In this document: piece after piece, positions 33,125 through 42,040 of the stretch
How the letters are laid out: the number at the start of each line of letters is the position of its first letter
Numbering within the stretch: the first letter of the stretch is position 1
Source: Variovorax sp. IB41
GTDB lineage: Bacteria; Pseudomonadota; Gammaproteobacteria; Burkholderiales; Burkholderiaceae_C
NCBI RefSeq assembly: GCF_016405905.1
Contig: NZ_JAEFCB010000026.1
Coordinates: 1-64,000 of the forward strand
Direction of reading: 5' to 3'
DNA: 64,000 nucleotides
The notes under the pieces: generated by a model
What the model was told of the DNA's origin: nothing
The model's database searches: none
The model's input: only the letters and a program-made list of their open reading frames with translations
Program-made: the position numbers and the translations under genes

Positions 33125-33823
33125 ATGACCCAGCACATCGGAATCGTCGGCTGCTCGGCCGAAGGCGCATCGCTTTGCTACCAGACCATTTGCGTGGAGG
33201 GCGCGAAACTGCTCGGCCCGCACGCGCACCCCGAGGTCTCGATGCACACGCCATCGCTCTCGGACTACATGGAACACATCTACCAGGGCGACTGGCGCGG
33301 CGTGGGCGAGGTGATGCTCGCGTCGGCGCACAAGCTCGCGAAGATCGGCGCGGACTTTCTGGTGTGCCCCGACAACACCATCCACCAGGCGCTGCCGTTC
33401 ATCGAAGGTCGCTCGCCGCTGCCGTGGCTGCACATCGCCGGATGCGTCGCCGATGAAGCGGCGCAGCGCGGCTTTCGGCGCATCGGCATCACGGGCACGC
33501 GATGGCTGACCGACAGCGAGGTGTATCCCGAGAAGCTCTCGGCGCGCGGCCTGGAATATGTCCGCCCCACCATCGAGGAGCGCGACGAGATCGCGCGGAT
33601 CATCATGGAAGAGCTGGTCTACGGCGTCTTCAAGCCCGAGGCCGTGGCCACTTTCCAGCGCGTGATGCAGCGCTTGAAAGATGAAGAGGGCTGCGACGCG
33701 GTGGTGCTCGGCTGCACCGAGATTCCGCTGATCATGAACGACGCGAATTCGCCGCTGCCGACGCTCGATTCGACGCGGCTGCTGGCACGCGCGGCATTGC
33801 GCCGCGCGACGCAGACGAACTAG
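33125..33823 (+). CDS. aspartate/glutamate racemase family protein
   Basis: A 232-aa cytoplasmic enzyme. The two catalytic-type cysteines are seen in DFLVCPDNTIHQA and AVVLGCTEIPLIMND, with the N-terminal IGIVGCSAEGASLCYQ. The fold and length suit the Asp/Glu/hydantoin racemase superfamily (YgeA-like). It could racemise an amino acid or a related compound. It ends convergently with the alpha/beta hydrolase, stops overlapping 4 bp. Confidence 0.87.
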   Translation: MTQHIGIVGCSAEGASLCYQTICVEGAKLLGPHAHPEVSMHTPSLSDYMEHIYQGDWRGVGEVMLASAHKLAKIGADFLVCPDNTIHQALPFIEGRSPLPWLHIAGCVADEAAQRGFRRIGITGTRWLTDSEVYPEKLSARGLEYVRPTIEERDEIARIIMEELVYGVFKPEAVATFQRVMQRLKDEEGCDAVVLGCTEIPLIMNDANSPLPTLDSTRLLARAALRRATQTN

Positions 33824-34746
33824 GCCAGGAAGTCTTCGATCAGCCGCGCCACGCGCTGCGGCTGGTCGTGGTGCAGCATGTGGCCCGCGTCGTCCAGCCG
33901 CTCGATGCGCACCGAGGGCACGGACTTCAGGCGCTCGTGGAATTCATCGAGCGTGTAGCGGGCCTTCCACCAGCCGTGCAGGCTGTCGTCGGCGGCCTCG
34001 ATCATCAGCGTCGGCGCGGTGATGCGCGCGTAGAGCGCGAGGGTTTCATCGACGCGGAAGATGTGCGCGTTGACGATCTTGTGCGCCGCTTCGCCCAGGA
34101 TCTGCCAGCGCATGCTGCCGTCGGGCTGCGGGTGGCCGGCGGACCAGTGGCTCGCGAGCCAGTCGGCCTTGTCTTGCGTCAGGCGCGGGTTGGTCTTCAT
34201 GAGGCGGCGGGCCACGCCGTCGACGGCCGAGTAGCCCGCGAGCGCCTTCTCGCCGCGGTGCAGGCCCTTGAGCTCGTCGATCCACTGGCCGTAGCGCGCG
34301 GGCGCCTCGTCGGGCTTGCGCGCGGGCATGCCGAAGCCTTCGAGGTTCACGAGGCGGCGGATGCGCGCGGGCCGAACGCCCGCGTAGTGCATCGCGACGT
34401 TGCCGCCCATGCTGTGGCCGACGAGGTCGACCGGCCGCGCATCGTTGCCTTCGCCCGCATAGTGGTCGAGCAGCCATTCGAGGTCGGCCAGGTAGTCGGC
34501 GAGCCAGTAGTTGTCGACGCCGCCGCCGTCGGTGAGGCCGAAGCCGCGCCAGTCGGGGGCGATGATGAAGCGGTCTTCGGCCAGCGCATCGACCACGAAC
34601 TGCCAGGAGGCCGCGACGTCCATCCATCCGTGCACCAGCACCAGTGGCGGGCGGTCCGGCGAGGGCTCGCCCCAGAGGCGCACGTGGTAGCTCAAGTTGC
34701 GCACGGGCACGAATTCGCTGCGCGAGGGACGGAGGGCTTGGTACAT
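33820..34746 (-). CDS. alpha/beta hydrolase
   Basis: A 308-aa protein from ATG 34746 (MYQALRPSRSEF); the frame stays open far upstream by chance. It shows the oxyanion-hole region VLVHGWMDVAASWQ, nucleophile elbow GHSMGGNVAMHYAG and a C-terminal His in DDAGHMLHHDQP. Single-domain hydrolase without a signal peptide. Substrate unknown. Convergent with the racemase gene. Confidence 0.88.
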   Translation of the reverse strand: MYQALRPSRSEFVPVRNLSYHVRLWGEPSPDRPPLVLVHGWMDVAASWQFVVDALAEDRFIIAPDWRGFGLTDGGGVDNYWLADYLADLEWLLDHYAGEGNDARPVDLVGHSMGGNVAMHYAGVRPARIRRLVNLEGFGMPARKPDEAPARYGQWIDELKGLHRGEKALAGYSAVDGVARRLMKTNPRLTQDKADWLASHWSAGHPQPDGSMRWQILGEAAHKIVNAHIFRVDETLALYARITAPTLMIEAADDSLHGWWKARYTLDEFHERLKSVPSVRIERLDDAGHMLHHDQPQRVARLIEDFLA

Positions 34747-34881
34747 GGGCGTCGATGATAAGGAGCCTGGCGCGTTCGGGCAGTCCGCCAGACGACAGTT
34801 GTGAACACCAGCGGAGCGCATCCGCTCGGGCTTTCGGCGCACGGCCAGCGCGTTGCGGGGGAGGGCGGTAGCATCCCGCGC

Positions 34882-35943
34882 ATGAAAAAGATCCAACTCG
34901 GTCAGAGCGACCTGCACGTCACCCCGATCTGCCTCGGCACCATGACTTTCGGCGAGCAGGTGGACGAGCCCACCGCCCACGCCATCCTGAGCCGTTCGCT
35001 CGAGCGGGGCGTCGATTTCATCGACACCGCCGAGATGTACTCGGTGCCCACCCGCAAGGAAACCTACAGCGTCACCGAAACCATCATCGGCAACTGGTTC
35101 GCTGGTAACCCCGGCGCGCGCCAGAAGCTCGTGCTGGCCACCAAGGTGGCCGGCCCGCTGCGCAACACGCCCTGGGTCCGCGAAGGCGTGGGCATGACGG
35201 CCGCGGACATCGTGGCCTCGTGCGAGGCAAGCCTGAAGCGCCTCAAAACCGAGACGATCGACCTCTACCAGATCCACTGGCCCGAGCGCCATGTGCCGGC
35301 CTTCGGCAACATCTACTACGACCCGTCCAAGGAAGTCACGCAGACGCCGATCCACGAGCAGCTGGAGACCTTCGGCAAGCTGGTGAAGGCCGGCAAGATC
35401 CGCGCGATCGGCCTGTCGAACGAAACGCCCTATGGCGTGCACGAGTTCGTGCGGCTGGCAGAGCAGCACGGGCTGCCGCGCGTAGCCACGGTGCAGAACG
35501 TCTACAACCTCGCGAGCCGCGGCGCCGAGAACGGGCTGGACGAGACGATGCATCGGCTGGGCGTCTCGCTGCTGGCCTACTCGCCGCTGGCCTACGGCCT
35601 CCTGACCGGCAAGTACGACCAGAGCGGCATCACCGGCCCCGACGCGCCCGCCGAAGCGCGCATCACGCGCTACGAATCGGTGCGCAAGCTCCGCTGGGGC
35701 CGCCCCGACGCACTGAAGGCCGCGCGCCTGTACAACCAGCTCGCGCGCGACAACGGCTTGACGCCCACGAAGCTCGCGCTGGCCTTCTGCTACACCAAGT
35801 GGCAGGTGGCGAGCACGATCATCGGCGTGCGCACGCTCGAGCAGCTCGACGAGGACATCGACGCGTACGGCACCACGCTGTCGCCAGAAATCCTGGCCGA
35901 GATCGACAAGATCCGCTGGGACATCCGGGACCCGGCTGCGTGA
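34882..35943 (+). CDS. tas: aldo/keto reductase, Tas-like
   Basis: A 353-aa NADPH-dependent reductase from ATG 34882. TIM-barrel AKR features: GTMTFGEQ, FIDTAEMYSVP (catalytic Asp/Tyr), LATKVAGP (Lys) and YQIHWPERH (His). The insertion ETIIGNWFAGNPGARQKL resembles E. coli Tas. It reduces carbonyls; physiological substrate unknown. The ybaK-type gene begins just after its stop, so co-transcription is likely. Confidence 0.85.
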   Translation: MKKIQLGQSDLHVTPICLGTMTFGEQVDEPTAHAILSRSLERGVDFIDTAEMYSVPTRKETYSVTETIIGNWFAGNPGARQKLVLATKVAGPLRNTPWVREGVGMTAADIVASCEASLKRLKTETIDLYQIHWPERHVPAFGNIYYDPSKEVTQTPIHEQLETFGKLVKAGKIRAIGLSNETPYGVHEFVRLAEQHGLPRVATVQNVYNLASRGAENGLDETMHRLGVSLLAYSPLAYGLLTGKYDQSGITGPDAPAEARITRYESVRKLRWGRPDALKAARLYNQLARDNGLTPTKLALAFCYTKWQVASTIIGVRTLEQLDEDIDAYGTTLSPEILAEIDKIRWDIRDPAA

Positions 35944-35951
35944 ACGACAAG

Positions 35952-36443
35952 ATGGTGAAGAAGGTCCACGTTTCCGAAACGCCCGCAACGCAACTGCTGC
36001 GGGCGAACAAGATCGCCTTCACCGAGCATCCCTACGAGTACATGGAACACGGCGGCGCGCAGCGCGGCGCCGAGATGCTGGGGCTCGACCCCTTCACCGT
36101 CATCAAGACGCTGGTGATGCAGGACCAGGACGCCAGGCCGCTCATCGTGCTGATGCACGGCAACCGCACGGTGTCGACCAAGAACCTCGCGCGGCAGATC
36201 GGCGCCAAGTCCGTCGAGCCCTGCAAGCCCGAGGTGGCGCAGCGCCACAGCGGCTACATGGTGGGCGGCACCTCGCCCTTCGGCACGCGGCGCGAGATGC
36301 CGGTGTACGTCGAATCGACCATCCTCGAGTTGCCGAGGATCGTGCTCAATGGCGGGCGGCGCGGCTACTTGATCGGCATCGATCCGCAGGTGTGCGTGGC
36401 GCTGCTGGGCGCGACGCCGGTGCAGTGCGCGCTGGCAGAATAG
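35952..36443 (+). CDS. ybaK: Cys-tRNA(Pro)/Cys-tRNA(Cys) deacylase YbaK
   Basis: A 163-aa editing protein of the YbaK/EbsC family that hydrolyses mischarged Cys-tRNA(Pro). Seen: PATQLLRANKIAFTEHPYEY, the GLDPFTVIKTLVM segment with its conserved Lys, the KPEVAQRHSGYMVGGTSPFGTR block, and ILNGGRRGYLI-like RIVLNGGRRGYLIGI. The first in-frame ATG is 35952; a GTG at 35940 overlaps the aldo/keto reductase stop and is an alternative. Confidence 0.92.
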   Translation: MVKKVHVSETPATQLLRANKIAFTEHPYEYMEHGGAQRGAEMLGLDPFTVIKTLVMQDQDARPLIVLMHGNRTVSTKNLARQIGAKSVEPCKPEVAQRHSGYMVGGTSPFGTRREMPVYVESTILELPRIVLNGGRRGYLIGIDPQVCVALLGATPVQCALAE

Positions 36444-36510
36444 CCGCCGCGACGGCGCCGGCACTTTGGCGCGTCGCCGATAAGAACAACCAATCCCGCG
36501 GAGCGCTGCC

Positions 36511-37146
36511 TTGAGCTTTCACCTGCCGTCCCTCATCGCCATCGTGGCGTCGTACCTGATCGGCTCGCTGTCCTTCGCGGTCATCGTGAGCAAGTCGCTC
36601 GGCATGGCCGATCCGCGCAGCTACGGCAGCGGCAACCCCGGCGCGACCAACGTGCTGCGCTCGGGCAACAAGGGCGCGGCGCTCGCCACGCTGGTGCTCG
36701 ATGCGGTCAAGGGCTGGCTGCCGGTGTTTTTGATCCGCCACTACGGCGCGCAGTGGGGCCTGGGCGATGGCGTGGCCGCCGTGGCGGGCCTCGCGGCTTT
36801 CCTCGGGCACCTGTACCCGGTGTTCTTCGGCTTCCAGGGCGGCAAGGGCGTGGCGACCGCGGCGGGCGTGCTGGTGGGCATTGCGCCCTGGCTGGGGCTG
36901 GCGACCGGCGTCACCTGGCTGATCATCGCGGTCTTCTTCCGCTATTCGTCGCTGTCGTCGCTGGTGGCGGCGTTCTTCGCGCCGGCCTATTACCTTTTGG
37001 GCGGCAACATCGCGTGGCCGCTCGACCGCACGGTGCTGATTGCGATCATCATCATGAGTCTGCTGCTGGTCTGGCGGCACCGCGAAAACATCCGCCGGCT
37101 CGCGGCCGGCACGGAGTCGAAACTCGGCTCGAAGAAAAAAGCTTGA
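36511..37146 (+). CDS. plsY: glycerol-3-phosphate acyltransferase PlsY
   Basis: A 211-aa integral membrane enzyme that transfers acyl from acyl-phosphate to glycerol 3-phosphate. The conserved SYGSGNPGATNVLRSG, GHLYPVFFGFQGGKGVATAAG and HRENIRRLAAGTE loops are present among five hydrophobic spans. The start is TTG 36511 with GGAG 7 bp upstream; no ATG precedes the first membrane span. Confidence 0.95.
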   Translation: MSFHLPSLIAIVASYLIGSLSFAVIVSKSLGMADPRSYGSGNPGATNVLRSGNKGAALATLVLDAVKGWLPVFLIRHYGAQWGLGDGVAAVAGLAAFLGHLYPVFFGFQGGKGVATAAGVLVGIAPWLGLATGVTWLIIAVFFRYSSLSSLVAAFFAPAYYLLGGNIAWPLDRTVLIAIIIMSLLLVWRHRENIRRLAAGTESKLGSKKKA

Positions 37147-37168
37147 AGCAGAAGGCTAGAACACCACC

Positions 37169-37522
37169 ATGGCAACCCTCACCCGCTTTCACGTCGGCCC
37201 GCGTCTCTCGGAGACGGCCGTGCACAACGGCACCATCTATCTCGCGGGCCAGGTGCCCGACGACACCTCGCAGGACATCCGCGGCCAGACCACGCAGGTG
37301 CTCGCCATGGTCGATCGCCTCCTGGCCGAAGCCGGCAGCGACAAGTCGCGCATCCTCATGACGCAGATCTTTTTGGCCGACATCACCGACATCACGGCGA
37401 TGAACGAGGTGTGGGATGCGTGGATTCCGGCCGGCAACACGCCGCCGCGCGCAACGGTGCAGGCCAAGATGGCCAATGCGGCCTACAAGATCGAGATCGT
37501 CGTCACGGCCGCAGCGGCCTGA
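37169..37522 (+). CDS. RidA family protein
   Basis: A 117-aa trimeric YjgF/YER057c/UK114-type protein (TAVHNGTIYLAGQVPDD, SRILMTQIFLADITD, PPRATVQAKMANAAYKIEIVV). The conserved Arg (PRATVQ) near the ligand pocket is present, so imine/enamine deamination is possible, though this subgroup differs from canonical RidA. It follows plsY by 22 bp, same strand. Confidence 0.9.
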   Translation: MATLTRFHVGPRLSETAVHNGTIYLAGQVPDDTSQDIRGQTTQVLAMVDRLLAEAGSDKSRILMTQIFLADITDITAMNEVWDAWIPAGNTPPRATVQAKMANAAYKIEIVVTAAAA

Positions 37523-37525
37523 CGG

Positions 37526-38176
37526 TCAATAGCGCTTCTCCAGAACCATCTGGTCCGCATCGCGGCGCATCGAGAAGCGGTTGATGAAGCTGTTGCCCAG
37601 CAGCACGAAAGGCATCGGCTCGGGCGACACGATGGCGTCGATGTCGTAGACCTCGACATCGCCGACGCGCACGGACTGCAGCCGCAGCTTGTAGCCCACG
37701 GTCACGCCGTTGGCGGTGCTCATCTGGACCCGCTGGGCCTTGCTGTAGTCCAGGCCGATGCGCTGCGCATCGGCGGCCGACAACGCGATCGACGTGGCCC
37801 CGGTGTCGAGCATGAAGGTGACCGTGCGCCCGTTGATGGTGCCCTGCGTCATGTAGTGGCCGCGGCTGTCGGCCGGCAGCACGATGCGGCTGCCACCGCC
37901 GGAACCTCCACCATTTCCGCCGATGCTGACCGGCGTGTCCATGCGCAGGTTGACGCGCTTGCCCTCGAGTTCGACCACGGCCTGCTCGGCCTGCAGCGAC
38001 ACCAGCTTCACGCCCTGGAAGCTCTCGCCGACCGCCACCGTCTTGGGCGGCGCGCCGTTCACGATCAGGATCGCGCGGCTGCCGATGGTGCCGGTGAGCA
38101 TCACCGAGCTGGCGGCATGCGCCGTCGCAGCGGCAGCCAGAAGCAGCGCTGCCGCGAGGGCGGCCGGGGATTTCAT
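37526..38176 (-). CDS. retropepsin-like aspartic protease (TIGR02281 type)
   Basis: A 216-aa exported protein from ATG 38176, with a signal peptide (LAAALLLAAAATAHA). A single aspartic-protease motif FMLDTGATSIALS at ~residue 125 plus VLLGNSFINRF near the end match the clan AA single-domain retropepsins, which act as dimers. Located in the periplasm or membrane-bound. A glycine-rich linker (GGNGGGSGGGSR) precedes the domain. Substrate unknown. Starts 7 bp after the yajQ stop. Confidence 0.85.
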   Translation of the reverse strand: MKSPAALAAALLLAAAATAHAASSVMLTGTIGSRAILIVNGAPPKTVAVGESFQGVKLVSLQAEQAVVELEGKRVNLRMDTPVSIGGNGGGSGGGSRIVLPADSRGHYMTQGTINGRTVTFMLDTGATSIALSAADAQRIGLDYSKAQRVQMSTANGVTVGYKLRLQSVRVGDVEVYDIDAIVSPEPMPFVLLGNSFINRFSMRRDADQMVLEKRY

Positions 38177-38183
38177 GGTGCGA

Positions 38184-38669
38184 TCAGTCGCGGAAGTTGT
38201 TGAACGACAGCGGCATGTCCGGCACGTCCTTCTTGATGAGGGCCATCGCGGCCTGAAGATCGTCGCGCTTGGCGCCGGTGATGCGCACCGCGTCGCCCTG
38301 GATCGCGGCCTGCACCTTGAGCTTGCTGTCCTTGACGATGCGGGTGATCTTCTTGGCCTGCTCGCTCTCGATGCCGCTCTTGACCTTGATGACCTGCTTG
38401 ACCTTGTCGCCGCCCATCTTCTGGACGTCGCCCTTGTCGAGGAAGCGCACATCGACGCTGCGCTTGGTGAGCTTGCTGCGAAGGATGTCTTCGACCTGCA
38501 CGAGCTGGAACTCGGCATCCCCGATCATGGTGATTTCCTTGTCCTTGAGGTCGACGGCAGCCGCCGTGCCCTTGAAATCGAAGCGCGTCGCGATTTCCTT
38601 GGCGGTGTTCTCGACCGCATTCTTCACTTCGGGCAGATTGGGCTCGCAGACGGTATCGAAAGACGGCAT
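38184..38669 (-). CDS. yajQ: YajQ family nucleotide-binding protein
   Basis: A 161-aa soluble protein: MPSFDTVCEPNLPEVKNAVEN, TRFDFKGTAAAV and the closing MPLSFNNFRD are hallmarks of YajQ, some members of which bind cyclic di-GMP. Start ATG 38669; the open frame upstream is not coding. It diverges from murB. Confidence 0.93.
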   Translation of the reverse strand: MPSFDTVCEPNLPEVKNAVENTAKEIATRFDFKGTAAAVDLKDKEITMIGDAEFQLVQVEDILRSKLTKRSVDVRFLDKGDVQKMGGDKVKQVIKVKSGIESEQAKKITRIVKDSKLKVQAAIQGDAVRITGAKRDDLQAAMALIKKDVPDMPLSFNNFRD

Positions 38670-38712
38670 GGGCTCTCCTGATGTCACTTGTGCTGGATGC
38701 GACAATTCTCCC

Positions 38713-39765
38713 ATGATCGTGGAGCACAACGTCCCCCTGCAGCCGTACAACAGTTTCGGCATCGTCGCGCGCGCGCAGCGCCTGGCGCGCATCACGGGCG
38801 AGGCCGATATCGCCGAGCTCCTGGCCGGCCCCGACTGGCCGGGCGCCCCCCGTTTCGTGCTGGGCGGCGGCAGCAACATCGTGCTGACCGGCGACGTCAA
38901 GCCGCTGGTGCTCAAGGTGGAAATCAAGGGCCTGCGGCTGGTCGAAGAGACGCCCAGGGCCTGGATCGTCGAGGCGGGTGCGGGCGAAATCTGGCACGAC
39001 GCCGTCGAATGGATGGTGCGCAACGGCTATCCCGGCCTCGAGAACCTGGCGCTCATTCCCGGCACCGTGGGCGGCGCCCCGGTGCAGAACATCGGCGCCT
39101 ACGGCGTCGAGCTGCAGGACCGCTTCGAATCGCTGGACGCCATCGACCTGGACACCGGCCGCAGCTTCATGCTCGATGCGGCCCAGTGCGCCTTCGGCTA
39201 TCGCGACTCTGTCTTCAAGCACGTGCGAAGCGGCCCGAACGACTTCGGCCTCGCAGGCCGGGCGCTGATCACGCGGGTGCGCTTCAGGCTGCAAAAGCCG
39301 TGGAAAGCGGTCGTCGGCTACCTCGACCTCGAACGCAAGATGGAAGAAACCGGCAACTTCACGCCGAGCGCCGTCGATGTCTTCGACTGGGTCTGCGCCA
39401 TCCGCCGCGCCAAGCTGCCCGACTGGCGCGTGCTGGGCAACGCCGGCAGCTTCTTCAAGAACCCGACCGTCACGCCCGAGCAGTGCGCCGACATCATCGC
39501 GCGCGACCCCAAGATCGTTCACTACCCGATGGCCGACGGCAGCATCAAGCTGGCGGCCGGCTGGCTCATCGACGCCTGCGGCTGGAAGGGCAAGTCGGTC
39601 GGCAATGCCGGCGTGTACGAGCGGCAGGCGCTGGTGCTGGTCAACCGCGGCGGCAGCGAGAACCCGGTGACCGGCGGCGAGGTGATGACGCTGGCCAAGG
39701 CCATCCAGACCAGCGTGTACGAGCGCTTCGGCATTCGCCTGGAGCCCGAGCCGGTGGTCGTCTGA
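38713..39765 (+). CDS. murB: UDP-N-acetylenolpyruvoylglucosamine reductase
   Basis: A 350-aa FAD enzyme of peptidoglycan synthesis that reduces UDP-GlcNAc-enolpyruvate. It shows PLQPYNSFGI, FVLGGGSNIVLTGD, LALIPGTVGGAPVQNIGAYG, YRDSVFK, LGNAGSFFKNP and GWKGKSVGNAGVYERQALVLVN, typical of type I (E. coli-like) MurB. Start ATG 38713. The glycine-rich gene follows 4 bp downstream. Confidence 0.96.
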   Translation: MIVEHNVPLQPYNSFGIVARAQRLARITGEADIAELLAGPDWPGAPRFVLGGGSNIVLTGDVKPLVLKVEIKGLRLVEETPRAWIVEAGAGEIWHDAVEWMVRNGYPGLENLALIPGTVGGAPVQNIGAYGVELQDRFESLDAIDLDTGRSFMLDAAQCAFGYRDSVFKHVRSGPNDFGLAGRALITRVRFRLQKPWKAVVGYLDLERKMEETGNFTPSAVDVFDWVCAIRRAKLPDWRVLGNAGSFFKNPTVTPEQCADIIARDPKIVHYPMADGSIKLAAGWLIDACGWKGKSVGNAGVYERQALVLVNRGGSENPVTGGEVMTLAKAIQTSVYERFGIRLEPEPVVV

Positions 39766-39769
39766 CGCG

Positions 39770-40603
39770 ATGGATCTGGACTTTTTGCACCTGAATTTCC
39801 GGCGGCGCATCGCGACGCTGGTGTGGGCGCAGCGGGTCGTCATCGTGGCGGGCATCGCCTCGGTGTTTCTGGTGCCGGCGCGCTGGTGGGGATCGGCGCT
39901 GCTGTTCATCGCGGCCTTCTGCTTCGCGGCGCTCCTGAGCCGCATCGAAGTGAGCCTGCGCCGCCAGTTCATCCGCGAGGCGCGGCTGCCGCCCTTTCTC
40001 GTTGGCAAGCTGCGCGAAGCCCATCCGCAGTTGAGCCGGCGCGATGCCGAGCTGGTGCTGCGGGGCCTGCGCCAGTTCTTCATGGCGCACCTGCGCAGCG
40101 ACCGCAAGTTCGTCGCCATGCCCTCGAAGGTGGTCGACACCGCCTGGCACGAGTTCATCCTGCACACGCAGGGCTACCAGAACTGGTGCAAGGCGGCCTT
40201 CGGCGGCATGCTGCACCACAGCCCGGCCGAGGTGCTGGGCAAGGACGCCAAGCGCAACGACGGCCTGCGCCGCACCTGGTACTGGGCGTGCAAGGAAGAG
40301 AGCATCGATCCGCGCAAGCCCGCGCGGCTGCCGCTGCTGTTCGCGCTGGACATCAAGTTCGCGATTCCCGGCGGCTTCGAATACGTGCCCGACTGCAAGG
40401 CGGTCGACCGGCACAACGGCTCGACCGCGCAGTGCGGCAGCGAGTTCGGCGAGTCTTCGTCGGATGGCGGCGGCTCGGGCGATGCCGGTGGTTTCGGCGG
40501 CAGCGAGTCGGGCAGCGACAGCGGAAGCGGGGACTCTGGCGGTGACAGTGGTGGTGACAGCGGCGGGTGCGGAGGCGGCTGCGGCGGAGGCGGCGGCGAC
40601 TGA
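39770..40603 (+). CDS. membrane-anchored glycine-rich protein (GRDP/DUF1399-like centre)
   Basis: A 277-aa protein. Two N-terminal hydrophobic spans (~22-38, 42-58), then a domain with KVVDTAWHEFILHTQGYQNWCKAAFGGMLHHSP (~125-157). This pattern (D-x3-WH, then Y, and a final LHH) recalls the repeat of plant glycine-rich-domain proteins. From ~230 it is a Ser/Gly/Asp tail ending in GGCGGGCGGGGGD. Function unknown; the Gly/Cys tail could bind metal. It is 4 bp after murB and probably co-transcribed. Confidence 0.65.
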   Translation: MDLDFLHLNFRRRIATLVWAQRVVIVAGIASVFLVPARWWGSALLFIAAFCFAALLSRIEVSLRRQFIREARLPPFLVGKLREAHPQLSRRDAELVLRGLRQFFMAHLRSDRKFVAMPSKVVDTAWHEFILHTQGYQNWCKAAFGGMLHHSPAEVLGKDAKRNDGLRRTWYWACKEESIDPRKPARLPLLFALDIKFAIPGGFEYVPDCKAVDRHNGSTAQCGSEFGESSSDGGGSGDAGGFGGSESGSDSGSGDSGGDSGGDSGGCGGGCGGGGGD

Positions 40604-40625
40604 CCGACGCGACGCAGCGCCAAAG

Positions 40626-40648
40626 AAAAACGGGCCCCTCGGGCCCGT
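40626..40648 (-). terminator. Rho-independent terminator of argG
   Basis: Stem ACGGGCCC / GGGCCCGT with a 3-base loop (40630-40648), followed on the minus strand by TTTTT. It also lies 22 bp after the convergent glycine-rich gene and could serve both directions, though the plus side has only TT. Confidence 0.82.
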
Positions 40649-40670
40649 TCGTCATTGAAGCGCGCGGCGC

Positions 40671-42017
40671 TTACTTGCTGCCGCTTTCGTCGTCGTTCGC
40701 GAGCTTGGGCAGCGAAGCGCCCTGGCTCGACGACAGCAGCCCGGTGCGGGTGTAGATCGCCAGCTTTTCGCGCGTGTCGATGATGTCCAGGTTGCGCATC
40801 GTCAACTGGCCGATGCGGTCCAGCGGCGTGAACGCGCCTTCGACCTTTTCCATGCTCAGGCGCTCGGGCTTGTAGGTGAGGTTGGGCGATTCGGTGTTCA
40901 GGATCGAGTAGTCGTTGCCGCGGCGCAGCTCGACGGTCACTTCGCCGGTGATGGCGCGCGCCACCCAGCGTTGGGCGGTCTCGCGCAGCATGATCGCCTG
41001 CGGGTCGAACCAGCGGCCCTGGTAGAGCAGGCGGCCGAGCTTGCGGCCGTGGTCGCGGTATTGCTCGATCGTGTCTTCGTTGTGGATGCCGGTCACCAGG
41101 CGCTCGTAGGCGATGAACAGCAGCGCGAGGCCCGGGGCCTCGTAGATGCCGCGGCTCTTGGCCTCGATGATGCGGTTCTCGATCTGGTCGCTCATGCCCA
41201 GGCCGTGGCGCCCGCCGATGCGGTTGGCTTCCAGGATCAGCTCGACCATGTTCGGGTAGGCCACGCCGTTCAGCGCGACGGGCACGCCTTCTTCGAAGCG
41301 CACCGAGACGGTCTCGCGCTTGACCTCGACTTCGTCCTTCCAGAACGCGACGCCCATGATGGGCTGCACGATCTGCATGCCGCTGTTCAGGTGCTCCAGG
41401 TCTTTCGCCTCGTGCGTGGCGCCCAGCATGTTGGAGTCGGTCGAGTAGGCCTTCTCGGACGACATCTTGTAGGCGAAGCCGGCCTTCTGCATGAATTCCG
41501 ACATTTCCTTGCGGCCGCCGAGTTCGTCGATGAAGACCTGGTCGAGCCAGGGCTTGTAGATCTTCAGCGCGGGGTTGGTGAGCAGGCCGTAGCGGTAGAA
41601 GCGCTCGATGTCGTTGCCCTTGTAGGTGCTGCCGTCGCCCCAGATGTTGACGTCGTCTTCCTTCATGGCCGACACCAGCATGGTGCCGGTCACCGCGCGG
41701 CCCAGCGGCGTGGTGTTGAAGTAGGTGACGCCCGCGGTGGTGACGTGGAAGGCGCCGGCCTGCAGCGCGGCGATGCCTTCGTTGGCCAGTTGCGCGCGGC
41801 AGTCGATCAGGCGCGCGTTTTCGGCGCCGTAGAGCATCGCCTTGCGCGGGATCTCGTCGTAGTCGGGCTCGTCGGGCTGGCCGAGGTTGGCGGTGTAGGC
41901 GTAGGGAATCGCGCCCTTGTTGCGCATCCAGTGCAGGGCCGCGCTGGTGTCCAGGCCGCCGGAGAAGGCAATGCCGACCTTCTGGCCGGCGGGAACGTTT
42001 TGGAGGATGGTCGACAT
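40671..42017 (-). CDS. argG: argininosuccinate synthase
   Basis: A 448-aa enzyme joining citrulline and aspartate with ATP. It shows the P-loop-like FSGGLDTSAALHWM, YTANLGQPDEPDYDEIP, GNDIERFYRYG and EMSEFMQKAG. The length matches the long E. coli-type ArgG. Start ATG 42017; the open extension into the ppnP region is fortuitous. ppnP is 23 bp upstream, same strand. Confidence 0.97.
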   Translation of the reverse strand: MSTILQNVPAGQKVGIAFSGGLDTSAALHWMRNKGAIPYAYTANLGQPDEPDYDEIPRKAMLYGAENARLIDCRAQLANEGIAALQAGAFHVTTAGVTYFNTTPLGRAVTGTMLVSAMKEDDVNIWGDGSTYKGNDIERFYRYGLLTNPALKIYKPWLDQVFIDELGGRKEMSEFMQKAGFAYKMSSEKAYSTDSNMLGATHEAKDLEHLNSGMQIVQPIMGVAFWKDEVEVKRETVSVRFEEGVPVALNGVAYPNMVELILEANRIGGRHGLGMSDQIENRIIEAKSRGIYEAPGLALLFIAYERLVTGIHNEDTIEQYRDHGRKLGRLLYQGRWFDPQAIMLRETAQRWVARAITGEVTVELRRGNDYSILNTESPNLTYKPERLSMEKVEGAFTPLDRIGQLTMRNLDIIDTREKLAIYTRTGLLSSSQGASLPKLANDDESGSK

Positions 42018-42040
42018 GTCAGAGGTTCCGGGTTCGCGGT

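Noticed and set aside
33820..35988. Apparent 722-codon fusion of the alpha/beta hydrolase with upstream sequence
   Set aside because: The upstream part is antisense to the aldo/keto reductase; the real start is ATG 34746.
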